Part shown: in pieces, positions 50,525-58,680 of the stretch
Position numbering within the stretch: position 1 is the first letter of the stretch
Layout: each line of letters opens with the position of its first letter
Assembly (NCBI GenBank): GCA_015296085.1
Contig: DVDT01000112.1
Coordinates: forward strand, 1-64,000
Direction: 5' to 3'
Source: Trichormus sp. M33_DOE_039
Lineage (GTDB): Bacteria > Cyanobacteriota > Cyanobacteriia > Cyanobacteriales > Nostocaceae
Length of the DNA: 64,000 bases
Notes under the pieces: model-generated
The model's database searches: none
The model's input: only the letters and a program-made list of their open reading frames with translations
Told to the model about the DNA's origin: nothing
Translations under genes and position numbers: made by a program

Positions 50525-51370
50525 ATGTCTACTACTGCAACATTATCCAGAAATTATCATACTAATAAATATATTCACGGTTATACTGCGGATGAACAAG
50601 ACCGCCTCATTAGACAAAGCAATATTATCTCACCCTATATATATAAAAATATTGATTTTTCTAATTGTCATCACATTATTGAAGTAGGGTGTGGTGTAGG
50701 TGCGCAAATACAACAATTATTAAATCGCTGGCCACATTTAAAAATTACTGGCGTTGATATTTCTGTAGAACAGATTACTCGTGCCAGTGAATTACTTAAA
50801 CCCTATATTGACGCTGGAAAAGTATCACTCCATGTTAGTCACGGTGGCGAAATTCCTTTTCCTGATGAGTCATTTGATGGTGCATTCATCTGCTTTGTAT
50901 TAGAACACGCAAATCGTCCACTTTCAGTTCTGAAAGAAATAAAAAGGGTGATGATATCAGGTAGTAGATTGTACTGTACAGAAGCTTTCAATTCTGGTTT
51001 ATATGTATATCCAAATTGTCTAGCTCTTCAGACTTATTGGGAAATTTTTAACCGTCAACAAAAATCTTTACATGGCGATCCCGACATAGGGATAAAACTC
51101 TGCAATTTAGCATTACAAGCAGGTTTTTTTGACAGCAATCAACAATATATACCTATTAGCCTAGATAGCAGAATCAAAGATGAATCAAAGCGTTCAGAAT
51201 TAATTACTTGGTTTTTAGAGTGTTTACTGAGTGCTACTCCATCTTTAATTAATCAGAAAAAAATCACACCTTACTTAATAGAAGCCATGACTGATGAATT
51301 AAATATGATTCAAAACAAACAAGACAGTATTTTTTTGTATCCATTTCAGCAAATGCAAGCTATCAAATAG
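50525..51370 (+). CDS. Class I SAM-dependent methyltransferase
   Basis: 281 aa. SAM motif I HHIIEVGCGVGAQIQQLL, motif II ITGVDISVEQITRASELL, acidic loop LHVSHGGEIPFPDESFDGAFICFVLEH, and the post-II segment KEIKRVMISGSRLY: a standard small-molecule methyltransferase of the UbiE/SmtA group. Substrate cannot be inferred. It is alone between spacers that contain dispersed repeats. Confidence 0.9.
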   Translation: MSTTATLSRNYHTNKYIHGYTADEQDRLIRQSNIISPYIYKNIDFSNCHHIIEVGCGVGAQIQQLLNRWPHLKITGVDISVEQITRASELLKPYIDAGKVSLHVSHGGEIPFPDESFDGAFICFVLEHANRPLSVLKEIKRVMISGSRLYCTEAFNSGLYVYPNCLALQTYWEIFNRQQKSLHGDPDIGIKLCNLALQAGFFDSNQQYIPISLDSRIKDESKRSELITWFLECLLSATPSLINQKKITPYLIEAMTDELNMIQNKQDSIFLYPFQQMQAIK

Positions 51371-51567
51371 ATATATTGTTTCAAGAAATTATGGCTTTTT
51401 AGAAAACACCTACTTTAATTATATTCCACTGTACAAATTAACCAGTCAACAATCTCTTCCTGATATGGAGGAGACTTTTTTATGCCTGGATAGGCTATTT
51501 TCAGCAATAGCGATCGCTAGATTATAAGTAATACCAATTCTCTATGAAGTTGTACCAAATGAACGAT

Positions 51568-51595
51568 GTAGAGACGTTGCATGCAACGTCTCTAC
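51568..51595. repeat. 28-bp perfect palindrome, second copy
   Basis: Identical to the palindrome at 10488-10515 inside the PKS gene. It lies in the spacer 51371-51744, which contains no gene. Confidence 0.95.
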
Positions 51596-51688
51596 AGTGC
51601 AGAATAAAGTGCATCTTAATTAAGAAACGGTATAAGTCGATAAAAATAAATCAACCTATGTTATGTAATGTAAAAATATGGAAATTTA

Positions 51689-51722
51689 GTTCGTAGTAAT
51701 GACTTTAGTCCTTACTACGAAC
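51689..51722. repeat. GTTCGTAGTA palindromic repeat
   Basis: GTTCGTAGTA (51689-51698) and TACTACGAAC (51713-51722) enclose GACTTTAGTC. Same family as 32951-33015 and 40718-40752. It sits just after the trhO stop and may act as its terminator. Confidence 0.85.
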
Positions 51723-51744
51723 CTTGAATTATTTGAGTAGTCTT

Positions 51745-52647
51745 TTAAGACAATCTTTGCCTTTGCAGCTGATACTGTCGCCATTTTTCTTGCTGACGTA
51801 CTCTTTTATCGGGGGTGAGATGATCAAAACAGTGGGAACAGGACATACCTAACTCATATTTGGGTGAGGCTTTATCTTCTTCAGATAAAGGATGTCCACA
51901 ACAGAAACATAATTCATGAGTTCCTGTTTCTAACCCATGACCTACAGCTATGCGTTCATCAAAGACAAAACATTCCCCCTCCCATAAACTTTGTTCTGGG
52001 GGGATTTCTTCTAAATATTTGAGAATGCCGCCTTTGAGGTGATAAACTTCGGTGAAACCTTGGGAAAGCATAAAAGCAGAAGCTTTTTCGCAGCGAATTC
52101 CCCCAGTACAAAACATCGCTACTTTTTTGTGTTGATTGGGGTCAAGGTTTTGACTGACATATTCGGGAAACTCCCGGAAAGAATTAGTTTGGGGATTTTG
52201 CGCCCGTTTAAAAGTACCAATATGTACTTCGTAATCGTTGCGGGTATCAATTACGGTGACATCTGGGTCAGAAATTAAATCATTCCATTCCTGGGGGGTA
52301 ACGTAGATACCCACCTGTTGATTCGGGTCAACTTCTGGCAAACCCAAAGTGACAATTTCTTTTTTTATGCGTACCTTCATCCGCTCAAAGGGTGGATTTG
52401 CCGCCGTTGATTCCTTGTGTTCCAAGTCTGCAAACCGGGAATCGGAACGCAGGTGACTGAGAACCGAATCTATTGCTTGACGAGAACCTGCGATCGTGCC
52501 GTTGATTCCTTCTTTAGCTAACAGGATCGTTCCCTTAATGTCTTGTGCCAAGCAATAAGACAGTAAGGGTTCTTGCATCTCGGTAAAATCCGGCAAACTC
52601 ACAAATTTATAAAAGGCCGCAACAATTTGAAGATTTTTTTCGTTCAT
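51745..52647 (-). CDS. trhO: tRNA uridine(34) hydroxylase (rhodanese-like)
   Basis: 300 aa, YceA/TrhO family: N-terminal ferredoxin-like domain ([39 protein letters not shown]), rhodanese domain ([17 protein letters not shown]) with active-site Cys in [17 protein letters not shown], and a C-terminal zinc-like motif ([27 protein letters not shown]). It hydroxylates U34 of tRNAs as the first step to cmo5U/mo5U-type modifications. It is divergent from tRNA-Ala(UGC), whose U34 is a natural substrate class; the shared spacer is only about 70 bp. Confidence 0.93.
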   Translation of the reverse strand: MNEKNLQIVAAFYKFVSLPDFTEMQEPLLSYCLAQDIKGTILLAKEGINGTIAGSRQAIDSVLSHLRSDSRFADLEHKESTAANPPFERMKVRIKKEIVTLGLPEVDPNQQVGIYVTPQEWNDLISDPDVTVIDTRNDYEVHIGTFKRAQNPQTNSFREFPEYVSQNLDPNQHKKVAMFCTGGIRCEKASAFMLSQGFTEVYHLKGGILKYLEEIPPEQSLWEGECFVFDERIAVGHGLETGTHELCFCCGHPLSEEDKASPKYELGMSCSHCFDHLTPDKRVRQQEKWRQYQLQRQRLS

Positions 52648-52651
52648 CCCT

Positions 52652-52680
52652 TTGGCAAAATTACAACTTTCAGGTATAGT
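52652..52680 (+). promoter_or_regulatory. Promoter of tRNA-Ala
   Basis: TTGGCA (52652-52657), 17-bp spacer, TATAGT (52675-52680). Start expected near 52687, 33 bp before the mature tRNA. Confidence 0.7.
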
Positions 52681-52719
52681 TATCTAAGTGAAATAAAATT
52701 ACTCGCTTTTTTATTTTAC

Positions 52720-52792
52720 GGGGGTTTAGCTCAGTTGGTAGAGCGCCTGCTTTGCAAGCAGGATGTCAGCGGTTCGAGTCCGCTAACCTCCA
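52720..52792 (+). tRNA. tRNA-Ala (anticodon TGC)
   Basis: 73-nt cloverleaf. Acceptor GGGGGTT/AACCTCC (one G-U), D arm AGCTCAGTTGGTAGAGCG, anticodon arm CCTGC-TTTGCAA-GCAGG with TGC, T arm CAGCGGTTCGAGTCCGCT. CCA is not encoded. Confidence 0.97.
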
Positions 52793-52798
52793 CTTTTA

Positions 52799-53473
52799 TT
52801 ACAAGTTACCAGAACGCTGAAACACTACTGATAGATTATTAGCCGGCATTTGGTAAATTGCCTGTAAGCTAAGATTCTCTTTGTTAGCTACTACGACGAC
52901 ATCCTCTAGGTTGCGTACACCCCATTCTGGATTTTGGGCGCGTAAAGATTCGTCGAAAGCGGCGTTACTGGGTGCGGTATGTTCTCCCCCTTGTTTAAAT
53001 GGGCCATATAAATAGAGAATGCCGCCTGGGGGTAAAATGCGCCCAGCACCCGCCATCAGTCCCAAACAGGCTGACCAAGGGGAAATGTGAATCATATTAA
53101 TATTCACAATGGCAACTATGGGTGAGTAATTACTATCTGTCTCTTTTTCTACTGGCCAAGTTGGTTGTGTAGCATCCAGTTCTAAAGGGGGATAGAGATG
53201 ATCACTGGGGAAATTTTCTGCCCAAGCTGCAATACTAGACCGTAATTCGGGATTAGGGTCAGAAGGTAGCCATTGACGGGGGCTGAGGCGAGGGGCAAAA
53301 AATATGGCGTGTTCACCAGTACCACTGGCTATTTCCAAGATAGTACCACTGGTCGGTAATACTTGCAAAAGCACCTCTAAAATAGGTTCACGATTGCGCT
53401 GTGTAGCTGGAGCGTATTTGCGTGCATCTTGTGGTGTATTCATCTGATAGTATAGCTTGCCTGGGATATTCAT
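52799..53473 (-). CDS. DUF938-family SAM-dependent methyltransferase-like protein
   Basis: 224 aa. The family opening APATQRNREPILEVLLQVLPTSGTILEIASGTGEHAIFFAPRLSPRQWLPSDPNPE includes motif I (EIASGTGEH); it continues with INMIHISPWSACLGLMAGAGRILPPGGILYLYGPFK. Uncharacterised methyltransferase family found in many bacteria and eukaryotes (UPF0585 type). ATG 53443, giving MNTPQDARKY, is an alternative start. Its 3' end lies 7 bp from the tRNA-Ala gene on the other strand. Confidence 0.88.
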   Translation of the reverse strand: MNIPGKLYYQMNTPQDARKYAPATQRNREPILEVLLQVLPTSGTILEIASGTGEHAIFFAPRLSPRQWLPSDPNPELRSSIAAWAENFPSDHLYPPLELDATQPTWPVEKETDSNYSPIVAIVNINMIHISPWSACLGLMAGAGRILPPGGILYLYGPFKQGGEHTAPSNAAFDESLRAQNPEWGVRNLEDVVVVANKENLSLQAIYQMPANNLSVVFQRSGNL

Positions 53474-53534
53474 CTCATAATTAAGCTAACAGCGATCGCC
53501 TGTCTTATATTAATTTTGTCTTGGGGATCAAACT

Positions 53535-53645
53535 ATGACTCAAGCTTTACGCCAGCTAATGACATTTGATGAATTCGTTGCTTGGTATCCAGACAACCCA
53601 CAGCGACGTTATGAATTGCATGACGGTTCTTTAATTTTGAATTGA
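53535..53645 (+). pseudogene. N-terminal fragment of a Uma2 (DUF820) family protein
   Basis: 36-codon ORF reading MTQALRQLMTFDEFVAWYPD...RRYELHDGSL and then a stop. The start matches the N-terminus of Uma2/DUF820 proteins, which are about 190 aa and continue with a PD-(D/E)xK nuclease-like fold; the rest is missing. A truncated relic just upstream of the acyltransferase gene. Confidence 0.65.
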
Positions 53646-53658
53646 TTCGGAGATTCCC

Positions 53659-55071
53659 TTGCCTAAATTCATCACCTCTACTCAACCACCGCTAAAATTT
53701 ATTACCCATCGGTTTAACCCAGTTGTCGTACAAATTATCCACGGGATGCTACCGCTTATCCTCCGGTTTCGGACTCGACCTTGGCTACCTGCGGGGATTG
53801 TACAAGTGGAAGCGAAAAATGCTGAGGTATTGGCAGAACTTTATGAACAATTCCAAGCTGGGAAAATTCGGCTGTTGATGGCTTTTCGTCACCCAGAGGT
53901 AGAAGACCCCCTGTGTGTTCTATATATGCTGTCTCGGATTGTGCCACAGGTAGCACGTCAGCAAAGTATCAAGCTAAAACAACCAATTCACAGTCATTTT
54001 ATCTATGACCGAGGGATGACTATCTGGGCGGGGAAGTGGTTGGGATGGTTGTTTTCCCGTTTGGGAGGTGTGCCTGTACGTCGCGGACGGCGATTGGATA
54101 AACAGGCGATTCAAACGGCGCGGAATTTGTTCGCTAATGGCAAATTACCCATCGCTATTGCCCCAGAAGGTGGCAATAATGGTCACAGTGGGATTGTTAG
54201 TCCTTTAGAACCTGGTGTGGCGCAAATGGGGTTTTGGTGTGTGGAAGATTTACACAAGGCTAACCGCGTTGAAACTGTGGTAATTGTGCCGATTTCGATT
54301 CAGTATCAATACATTCAGCCACCTTGGTCAAAATTAGATCAGTTATTAAGTAAGTTAGAAGCTGATAGTGGCTTACCAGTAAAGTCTATGGGTAATGGCG
54401 CAAATCAACCGGAAATTCACCAGCAGCGAATTTGTCGCTTGGGTGAATATCTGATGACTGAAATGGAAGAATTTTATCGCCGTTTCTATCATCAAGATAT
54501 CCCAAAAGCAAATACAGCGGAGGCTTCTACTACTCCCCATGAAACTTTTATAGAAAGACTACATCGCTTACTAGATAAAGCTTTACAAGTTGCTGAACAA
54601 TATTTTGGCGTGCAACCCCAGGGGAATTTTATTGACCGTTGTCGCCGTTTAGAAGAAGCTAGCTGGAATCTGATTTATCGGGATGACATAGCAGATATCA
54701 ATGCTTTACCACCGTTTCAGCGTGGACTAGCTGATTGGGTAGCCCAAGAAGCAGACTTACGGGTACAGCATATGCGGTTGGTAGAAAGTTTTGTGGCTAT
54801 TCAAGCTAATTATCTGCAATCACAGCCAACTGCTGACAGATTAGCAGAAACAGCTTTACTGATGTTTGATATGTTATCCCGAATTCAGTCATCTACATTA
54901 CCAGGGCGATCGCGTTTAGGTTTACGAAAAGCAACATTAAAGGTAGGTGAACCAATTTCTGTCACCCAACGCTGGGAAAAAGTACAGCATGACCGTCAAG
55001 CAGCTAAACGCGCCGTCAGTAATTTGACCCAGGATTTACAAATAGCATTAGAACGCTTGATTCGGGAATAA
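53659..55071 (+). CDS. PlsC-type 1-acylglycerol-3-phosphate acyltransferase family protein
   Basis: TTG start at 53659 is supported by GGAG at 53649-53652. 470 aa, longer than typical PlsC (~240). The acyltransferase domain occupies ~60-260, with HPEVED (HX4D catalytic motif), GGVPVRRGRR and IAPEGGNNGHSG in place of FPEGTRS. A further ~200-residue helical domain (ERLHRLLDKALQVAEQYFGVQPQGNFIDRCRRLEEASWNLIYRDD) follows. No signal peptide; probably membrane-associated in lipid or lipid-like acylation. The helical extension is a feature of cyanobacterial members. Confidence 0.88.
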   Translation: MPKFITSTQPPLKFITHRFNPVVVQIIHGMLPLILRFRTRPWLPAGIVQVEAKNAEVLAELYEQFQAGKIRLLMAFRHPEVEDPLCVLYMLSRIVPQVARQQSIKLKQPIHSHFIYDRGMTIWAGKWLGWLFSRLGGVPVRRGRRLDKQAIQTARNLFANGKLPIAIAPEGGNNGHSGIVSPLEPGVAQMGFWCVEDLHKANRVETVVIVPISIQYQYIQPPWSKLDQLLSKLEADSGLPVKSMGNGANQPEIHQQRICRLGEYLMTEMEEFYRRFYHQDIPKANTAEASTTPHETFIERLHRLLDKALQVAEQYFGVQPQGNFIDRCRRLEEASWNLIYRDDIADINALPPFQRGLADWVAQEADLRVQHMRLVESFVAIQANYLQSQPTADRLAETALLMFDMLSRIQSSTLPGRSRLGLRKATLKVGEPISVTQRWEKVQHDRQAAKRAVSNLTQDLQIALERLIRE

Positions 55072-55083
55072 CTTAAAGGTTAC

Positions 55084-55905
55084 TCAACGTAATTCAAAGC
55101 CTAAATTCTTCAAAGCTTCTGTTAATCTGTGTCGTCCTGATAAAGATTCAGCAAAGGCTACGCGCTTAACTGAATGTTCCGACCAGTCACCAGCAATATT
55201 CATTTGTTGAGCAGCATAAAAATCTTGCATCAACTGATTATAGTCAGCGATTCCTGCATCCTGTGTTTCTAATTTATAAGTTTCTCGATGCAACACCGTA
55301 GACTGAGGTAAGCGTGGTTTAATAGCTACATTTACTTCTGTATCTGCATAACCGACGCATAAACCAAACACAGCAACAATATGTGGAGGTAAATTTAACA
55401 CTTTTGCTACTTCTTCCGGTTTGTTTCTTAATGCACCAATATAAACTGTTCCTAACCCTAAAGATTCTGCTGCGACAACAGCATTTTGTGCTGCTAATGT
55501 TGCATCTATAGCCGCCATGAGAAACATTTCTAAATAATCTAAACCCTCATGGGGTAGTCCGAGATTTTCTGCAATGTAAGTCAGTCTAGCTAAATCAGCT
55601 AACCACACCAGAAATAGAGGACATTGACGAATATGTGCTTGATTATTAGCTAGCTGCGATAACTTTTCTTTACGGCTGGGTTCTTCTACAGCTACTACAC
55701 TCCATGTTTGGAGGTTAGAAGAAGTAGCAGCAGACTGGGCGGCTGCAATTAAAGTTTCTAATGTTCCTGATGGTAGAGATTTAGGTAAGTATTGACGAAT
55801 AGAACGGTGAGATAAAAGAGTAGTTAATATTTCATTTTCTAGAAACTCAGTGTTGAATACATCTACACCATAACGTTGTTTGATTAAATCATGATAACTA
55901 GTCAT
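55084..55905 (-). CDS. Nitroreductase family protein (NfsA-like flavoprotein)
   Basis: ATG 55905 (MTSYHDLIKQRYG) is used. An upstream ATG at 55962 would begin inside a perfect inverted repeat and adds residues the family lacks. About 273 aa. FMN-binding SHRSIRQYLPKSLPSGTLETLIAAAQSAATSSNLQTWSVV, ALGTVYIG-like SLGLGTVYIGALRNKPEEVAKVLNLPPHIVAVFGLCVGY and a C-terminal helix (HSVKRVAFAESLSGRHRLTEAL) fit NAD(P)H-dependent nitro/flavin reductases. It follows the sulfonate-binding protein gene on the same strand, so it may take part in organosulfur or FMN metabolism. Confidence 0.88.
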   Translation of the reverse strand: MTSYHDLIKQRYGVDVFNTEFLENEILTTLLSHRSIRQYLPKSLPSGTLETLIAAAQSAATSSNLQTWSVVAVEEPSRKEKLSQLANNQAHIRQCPLFLVWLADLARLTYIAENLGLPHEGLDYLEMFLMAAIDATLAAQNAVVAAESLGLGTVYIGALRNKPEEVAKVLNLPPHIVAVFGLCVGYADTEVNVAIKPRLPQSTVLHRETYKLETQDAGIADYNQLMQDFYAAQQMNIAGDWSEHSVKRVAFAESLSGRHRLTEALKNLGFELR

Positions 55906-55943
55906 AGTTAATGCTTTATACAAATTAAGATGAGTTAGTTCAT

Positions 55944-55993
55944 AAATTTGGCTAAGAGGCATATGTCAATACCTATGCCTCTTAGCCAAATTT
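55944..55993. repeat. 19-bp perfect inverted repeat between ssuA-like and nitroreductase genes
   Basis: AAATTTGGCTAAGAGGCAT (55944-55962) and ATGCCTCTTAGCCAAATTT (55975-55993), 12-nt loop. It covers the stop codon of the sulfonate-binding protein gene. Without a U-tract it may be an mRNA-stabilising or processing hairpin rather than a terminator. Confidence 0.9.
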
Positions 55994-57035
55994 ACGTTTT
56001 TGGTGAGAAAGCAGCGTATTGTTCTGGTTTTAACATAGCTTCCTGCACATTCAATTGTTTGGGTATTAGTTTTAGTTCGTAGAATTTATCAGCAACTTTC
56101 TGTTGTTCCTTAATTAGATCATCATTGATAGGTACAACTCCAAATTGTTTTCTCTGTGTAGCCTTTTGCATTGTGGCTAAGTCAATACCTAAAATGGGAG
56201 AGAGTTTTGTAGCAACAGTTTCACGATTTTGACTTGACCATTCTTCAAATTTTTGAATTTCCTCAAGGATATCTTTAATTACCTGTGGTTGTTCTGTTGC
56301 AAATTTGCGGCTAGCTAGATAATAGCCACCTTGTTTATTAATATCAGAGCCATCGATTAATACCCGCGCTTTTATCTGTTCTTCAGCGGCGGCGTAGAAT
56401 GGATCCCAAATAACCCAAGCGTCTACACTCCCTTTCACAAATGCAGCGCGTGCATCGGCTGGTGGTAAATAAATCGGCTGGATATCGCTGAATTTTAACC
56501 CATTTTTATCTAGGATTTGTAACAACAGATAATGTGCGCTAGAACCTTTTTGCAAAGCAATTTTTTTACCTTTTAATTCAGCTACAGTCTGAATAGTAGA
56601 ATTTGGAGGTAATAGAATTGCCGAAGATTTTGGACTCGATTGAATACCAGCAATGTAGGTAAGAGCCGTACCTGCGGCTTGAGCAAAAACTGGGGGTGAT
56701 TCTCCAGTATGACCAAAATCAATACTACCTACATTCATCGCTTCTAAGAGTTGTGGCCCAGCAGGAAATTCTAGCCATTCTACATTTATACCTTGCGGTT
56801 TAAGCCGTTTTTCTATAACTCCTTGGTTTTTTAAGAGAATGACAGCTTTTTGATAGCCAATTCTGACTACTGAGATTTGATTTGGCGTAGAATTGTTAGC
56901 TGAAGTCGTATTATTTACATTATTTGCTGTACAAGCTGCAAATAATAGGCTCAAACCTAAGCCAAAAAGAAAAGATAGAGAAAATATTTTACTTTTACTT
57001 TTAAAGTTCATCACTAAGTGGTGGAGTTTCTTCAT
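55992..57035 (-). CDS. ssuA: Aliphatic sulfonate ABC transporter substrate-binding lipoprotein
   Basis: 347 aa. An N-terminal signal with lipobox LLFAAC (Cys ~35), then the SsuA/NrtA-like fold: VVRIGYQKAVILLKNQGVIEKRLKPQGINVEWLEFPAGPQLLEAMNVGSIDFGHTGESPPVFAQAAG, KKIALQKGSSAHYLLLQIL and DAWVIWDPFYAAAE. It captures alkanesulfonates (or taurine-like compounds) outside the membrane. No permease or ATPase gene is adjacent, so it serves a transporter encoded elsewhere or is an orphan. The nitroreductase-like flavoprotein follows on the same strand. Confidence 0.88.
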   Translation of the reverse strand: MKKLHHLVMNFKSKSKIFSLSFLFGLGLSLLFAACTANNVNNTTSANNSTPNQISVVRIGYQKAVILLKNQGVIEKRLKPQGINVEWLEFPAGPQLLEAMNVGSIDFGHTGESPPVFAQAAGTALTYIAGIQSSPKSSAILLPPNSTIQTVAELKGKKIALQKGSSAHYLLLQILDKNGLKFSDIQPIYLPPADARAAFVKGSVDAWVIWDPFYAAAEEQIKARVLIDGSDINKQGGYYLASRKFATEQPQVIKDILEEIQKFEEWSSQNRETVATKLSPILGIDLATMQKATQRKQFGVVPINDDLIKEQQKVADKFYELKLIPKQLNVQEAMLKPEQYAAFSPKT

Positions 57036-57396
57036 GTAAACATTTCAATCTCAAGACTAAATTAAGCTGACCAATAAGCTGTATTTCCTGATTAATGATG
57101 GTAATAAGTTTTTTGGAAGAAGTAGACAAAGTGCTGTTATCACCATTCAAACAGCGAAAAGTCTTAATTTTGCTGGTTTTTATGAGATACTATTATTACA
57201 TAGACAGCGTAATTAAAGAAGTATTGATGAACACATATTTCTTATATCTGCATTTGATAAAAATAGTTGTTTATATTATATCTGTCTGGTAATATGGTTT
57301 TTTTAGATATTAACTACTGTATTTCGGTCGTTTTGCAGTACTTTATTGGCTGTGCCTGATATACTAAAGTCTAATTTAGAAAAATTATTCACTACT
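57036..57396. other. Intergenic between divergent ssuA-like and aldo/keto reductase genes
   Basis: 361-bp AT-rich spacer that should hold both promoters. No confident promoter or operator was identified, and the short ORFs inside look like chance. Confidence 0.4.
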
Positions 57397-58437
57397 ATGA
57401 AGTATAACCAACTGGGCGAAAGCGAATTATATGTTTCCGAAATCTGTTTGGGAACAATGACCTATGGGCATCAAAATACTATTGAAGATGCTCATCAACA
57501 GTTAGACTATGCTGTTGCGCAAGGAATCAACTTTATTGATGCAGCAGAAATGTACCCAGTACCACCGAGGGGTGAAACGCAAGGTACAACAGAAGCTTAT
57601 ATCGGGGAATGGTTGAAACATCAACAGCGTGACAAAATCATTGTAGCTACTAAAATTGCTGGGCCTGGCCGCCCTTTTAAATGGTTGCGGGGAGGAGACA
57701 TTAAAATTGACCGAGAAAATATCAGGCAAGCTGTAGATGATAGTTTGCAAAGATTAAAGACAGATTACATAGATTTATATCAAATCCATTGGCCAGACCG
57801 TTATGTACCTACTTTTGGACAAACGGAATATAATCCTAGCTTGGTGCGAGATACAGTTCCCATTGCTGAACAGTTAGCAGCATTTGCAGAAGTTATTAAA
57901 GAAGGAAAAATCCGCTATTTAGGGCTAAGTAATGAAACTCCTTGGGGGATAAGTGAGTTTGTACGAATTGCGGAAAAATTAGGTTTGCCGAAAGTAGTTT
58001 CTATTCAAAATGCCTACAATTTATTAAATCGAAGATTTGATTCAACTTTAGCAGAAGTCACTCATTACACCAATGTTGGTTTGTTAGCTTATAGTCCTTT
58101 AGGTTTTGGATTTTTATCGGGGAAATATTTAGCAGGTACACCAACAGAAAATACCAGAATTTCTTTATTCCCTGGTTTTGGACAGCGTTATTTTAAACCA
58201 AATGTGAGTGAAGCTACAGCAGCTTATGTAGAAATTGCTAAAACTTATAACCTGAAACCTGCTCAATTAGCTTTGGCTTTTGTGCGTAGTCGTTGGTTTG
58301 TTAAAAGTACCATTATTGGGGCGACAACTCTCCCACAACTACAAGAAAATATTGAGAGTATAGATGTAGTTTTGGAAAAAGAAGTGTTAGCAGAATTAGA
58401 TGCTGTTCACATTCGTTATCCTAATCCTGCACCTTAA
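57397..58437 (+). CDS. Aldo/keto reductase
   Basis: ATG 57397 (MKYNQLGESELYVSEICLGTMTYG) fits the family start; a TTG at 57346 is unlikely. 346 aa, Tas-like group: GINFIDAAEMYPVPPRGETQGTTEAYIGEWL (Asp, Tyr), KIIVATKIAGPG (Lys), DLYQIHWPDR (His), and NADP-binding AYSPLGFGFLSGKY and STIIGATTLPQLQENIES. It reduces carbonyl compounds with NADPH; substrate unknown. Cytoplasmic, monocistronic. Confidence 0.94.
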   Translation: MKYNQLGESELYVSEICLGTMTYGHQNTIEDAHQQLDYAVAQGINFIDAAEMYPVPPRGETQGTTEAYIGEWLKHQQRDKIIVATKIAGPGRPFKWLRGGDIKIDRENIRQAVDDSLQRLKTDYIDLYQIHWPDRYVPTFGQTEYNPSLVRDTVPIAEQLAAFAEVIKEGKIRYLGLSNETPWGISEFVRIAEKLGLPKVVSIQNAYNLLNRRFDSTLAEVTHYTNVGLLAYSPLGFGFLSGKYLAGTPTENTRISLFPGFGQRYFKPNVSEATAAYVEIAKTYNLKPAQLALAFVRSRWFVKSTIIGATTLPQLQENIESIDVVLEKEVLAELDAVHIRYPNPAP

Positions 58438-58680
58438 TATCAATTCAAAATTTAAAATCAAGAAAGCTGTATTAGACAAGGGTTTCTGAATTTTGAATAA
58501 TTGATGTAGTGTAGAAATCTAATATTGTGATGTGAGATGACTATTGCCAATTTTTGATGGCGATCGCTTTTAAAGAAATTGTATGGTGAGTAGATATGCC
58601 GATCTACTCCCTATAGTTAGTAATTTTATATCTAAGTAGAGTTACTTATTTCTGTCCAAGGCCCAATCTCTATTAAAGTC

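Noticed and set aside
50499-50687. 62-aa ORF overlapping the methyltransferase start
   Set aside because: Out of frame with the clear methyltransferase at 50525 and no support beyond open frame.
55905-55962. Upstream ATG of the nitroreductase as true start
   Set aside because: It lies within a perfect inverted repeat, and the added residues do not match the family N-terminus.
57095-57292. 65-aa ORF in the ssuA/AKR spacer
   Set aside because: AT-rich sequence with low-complexity hydrophobic composition and no ribosome binding site.
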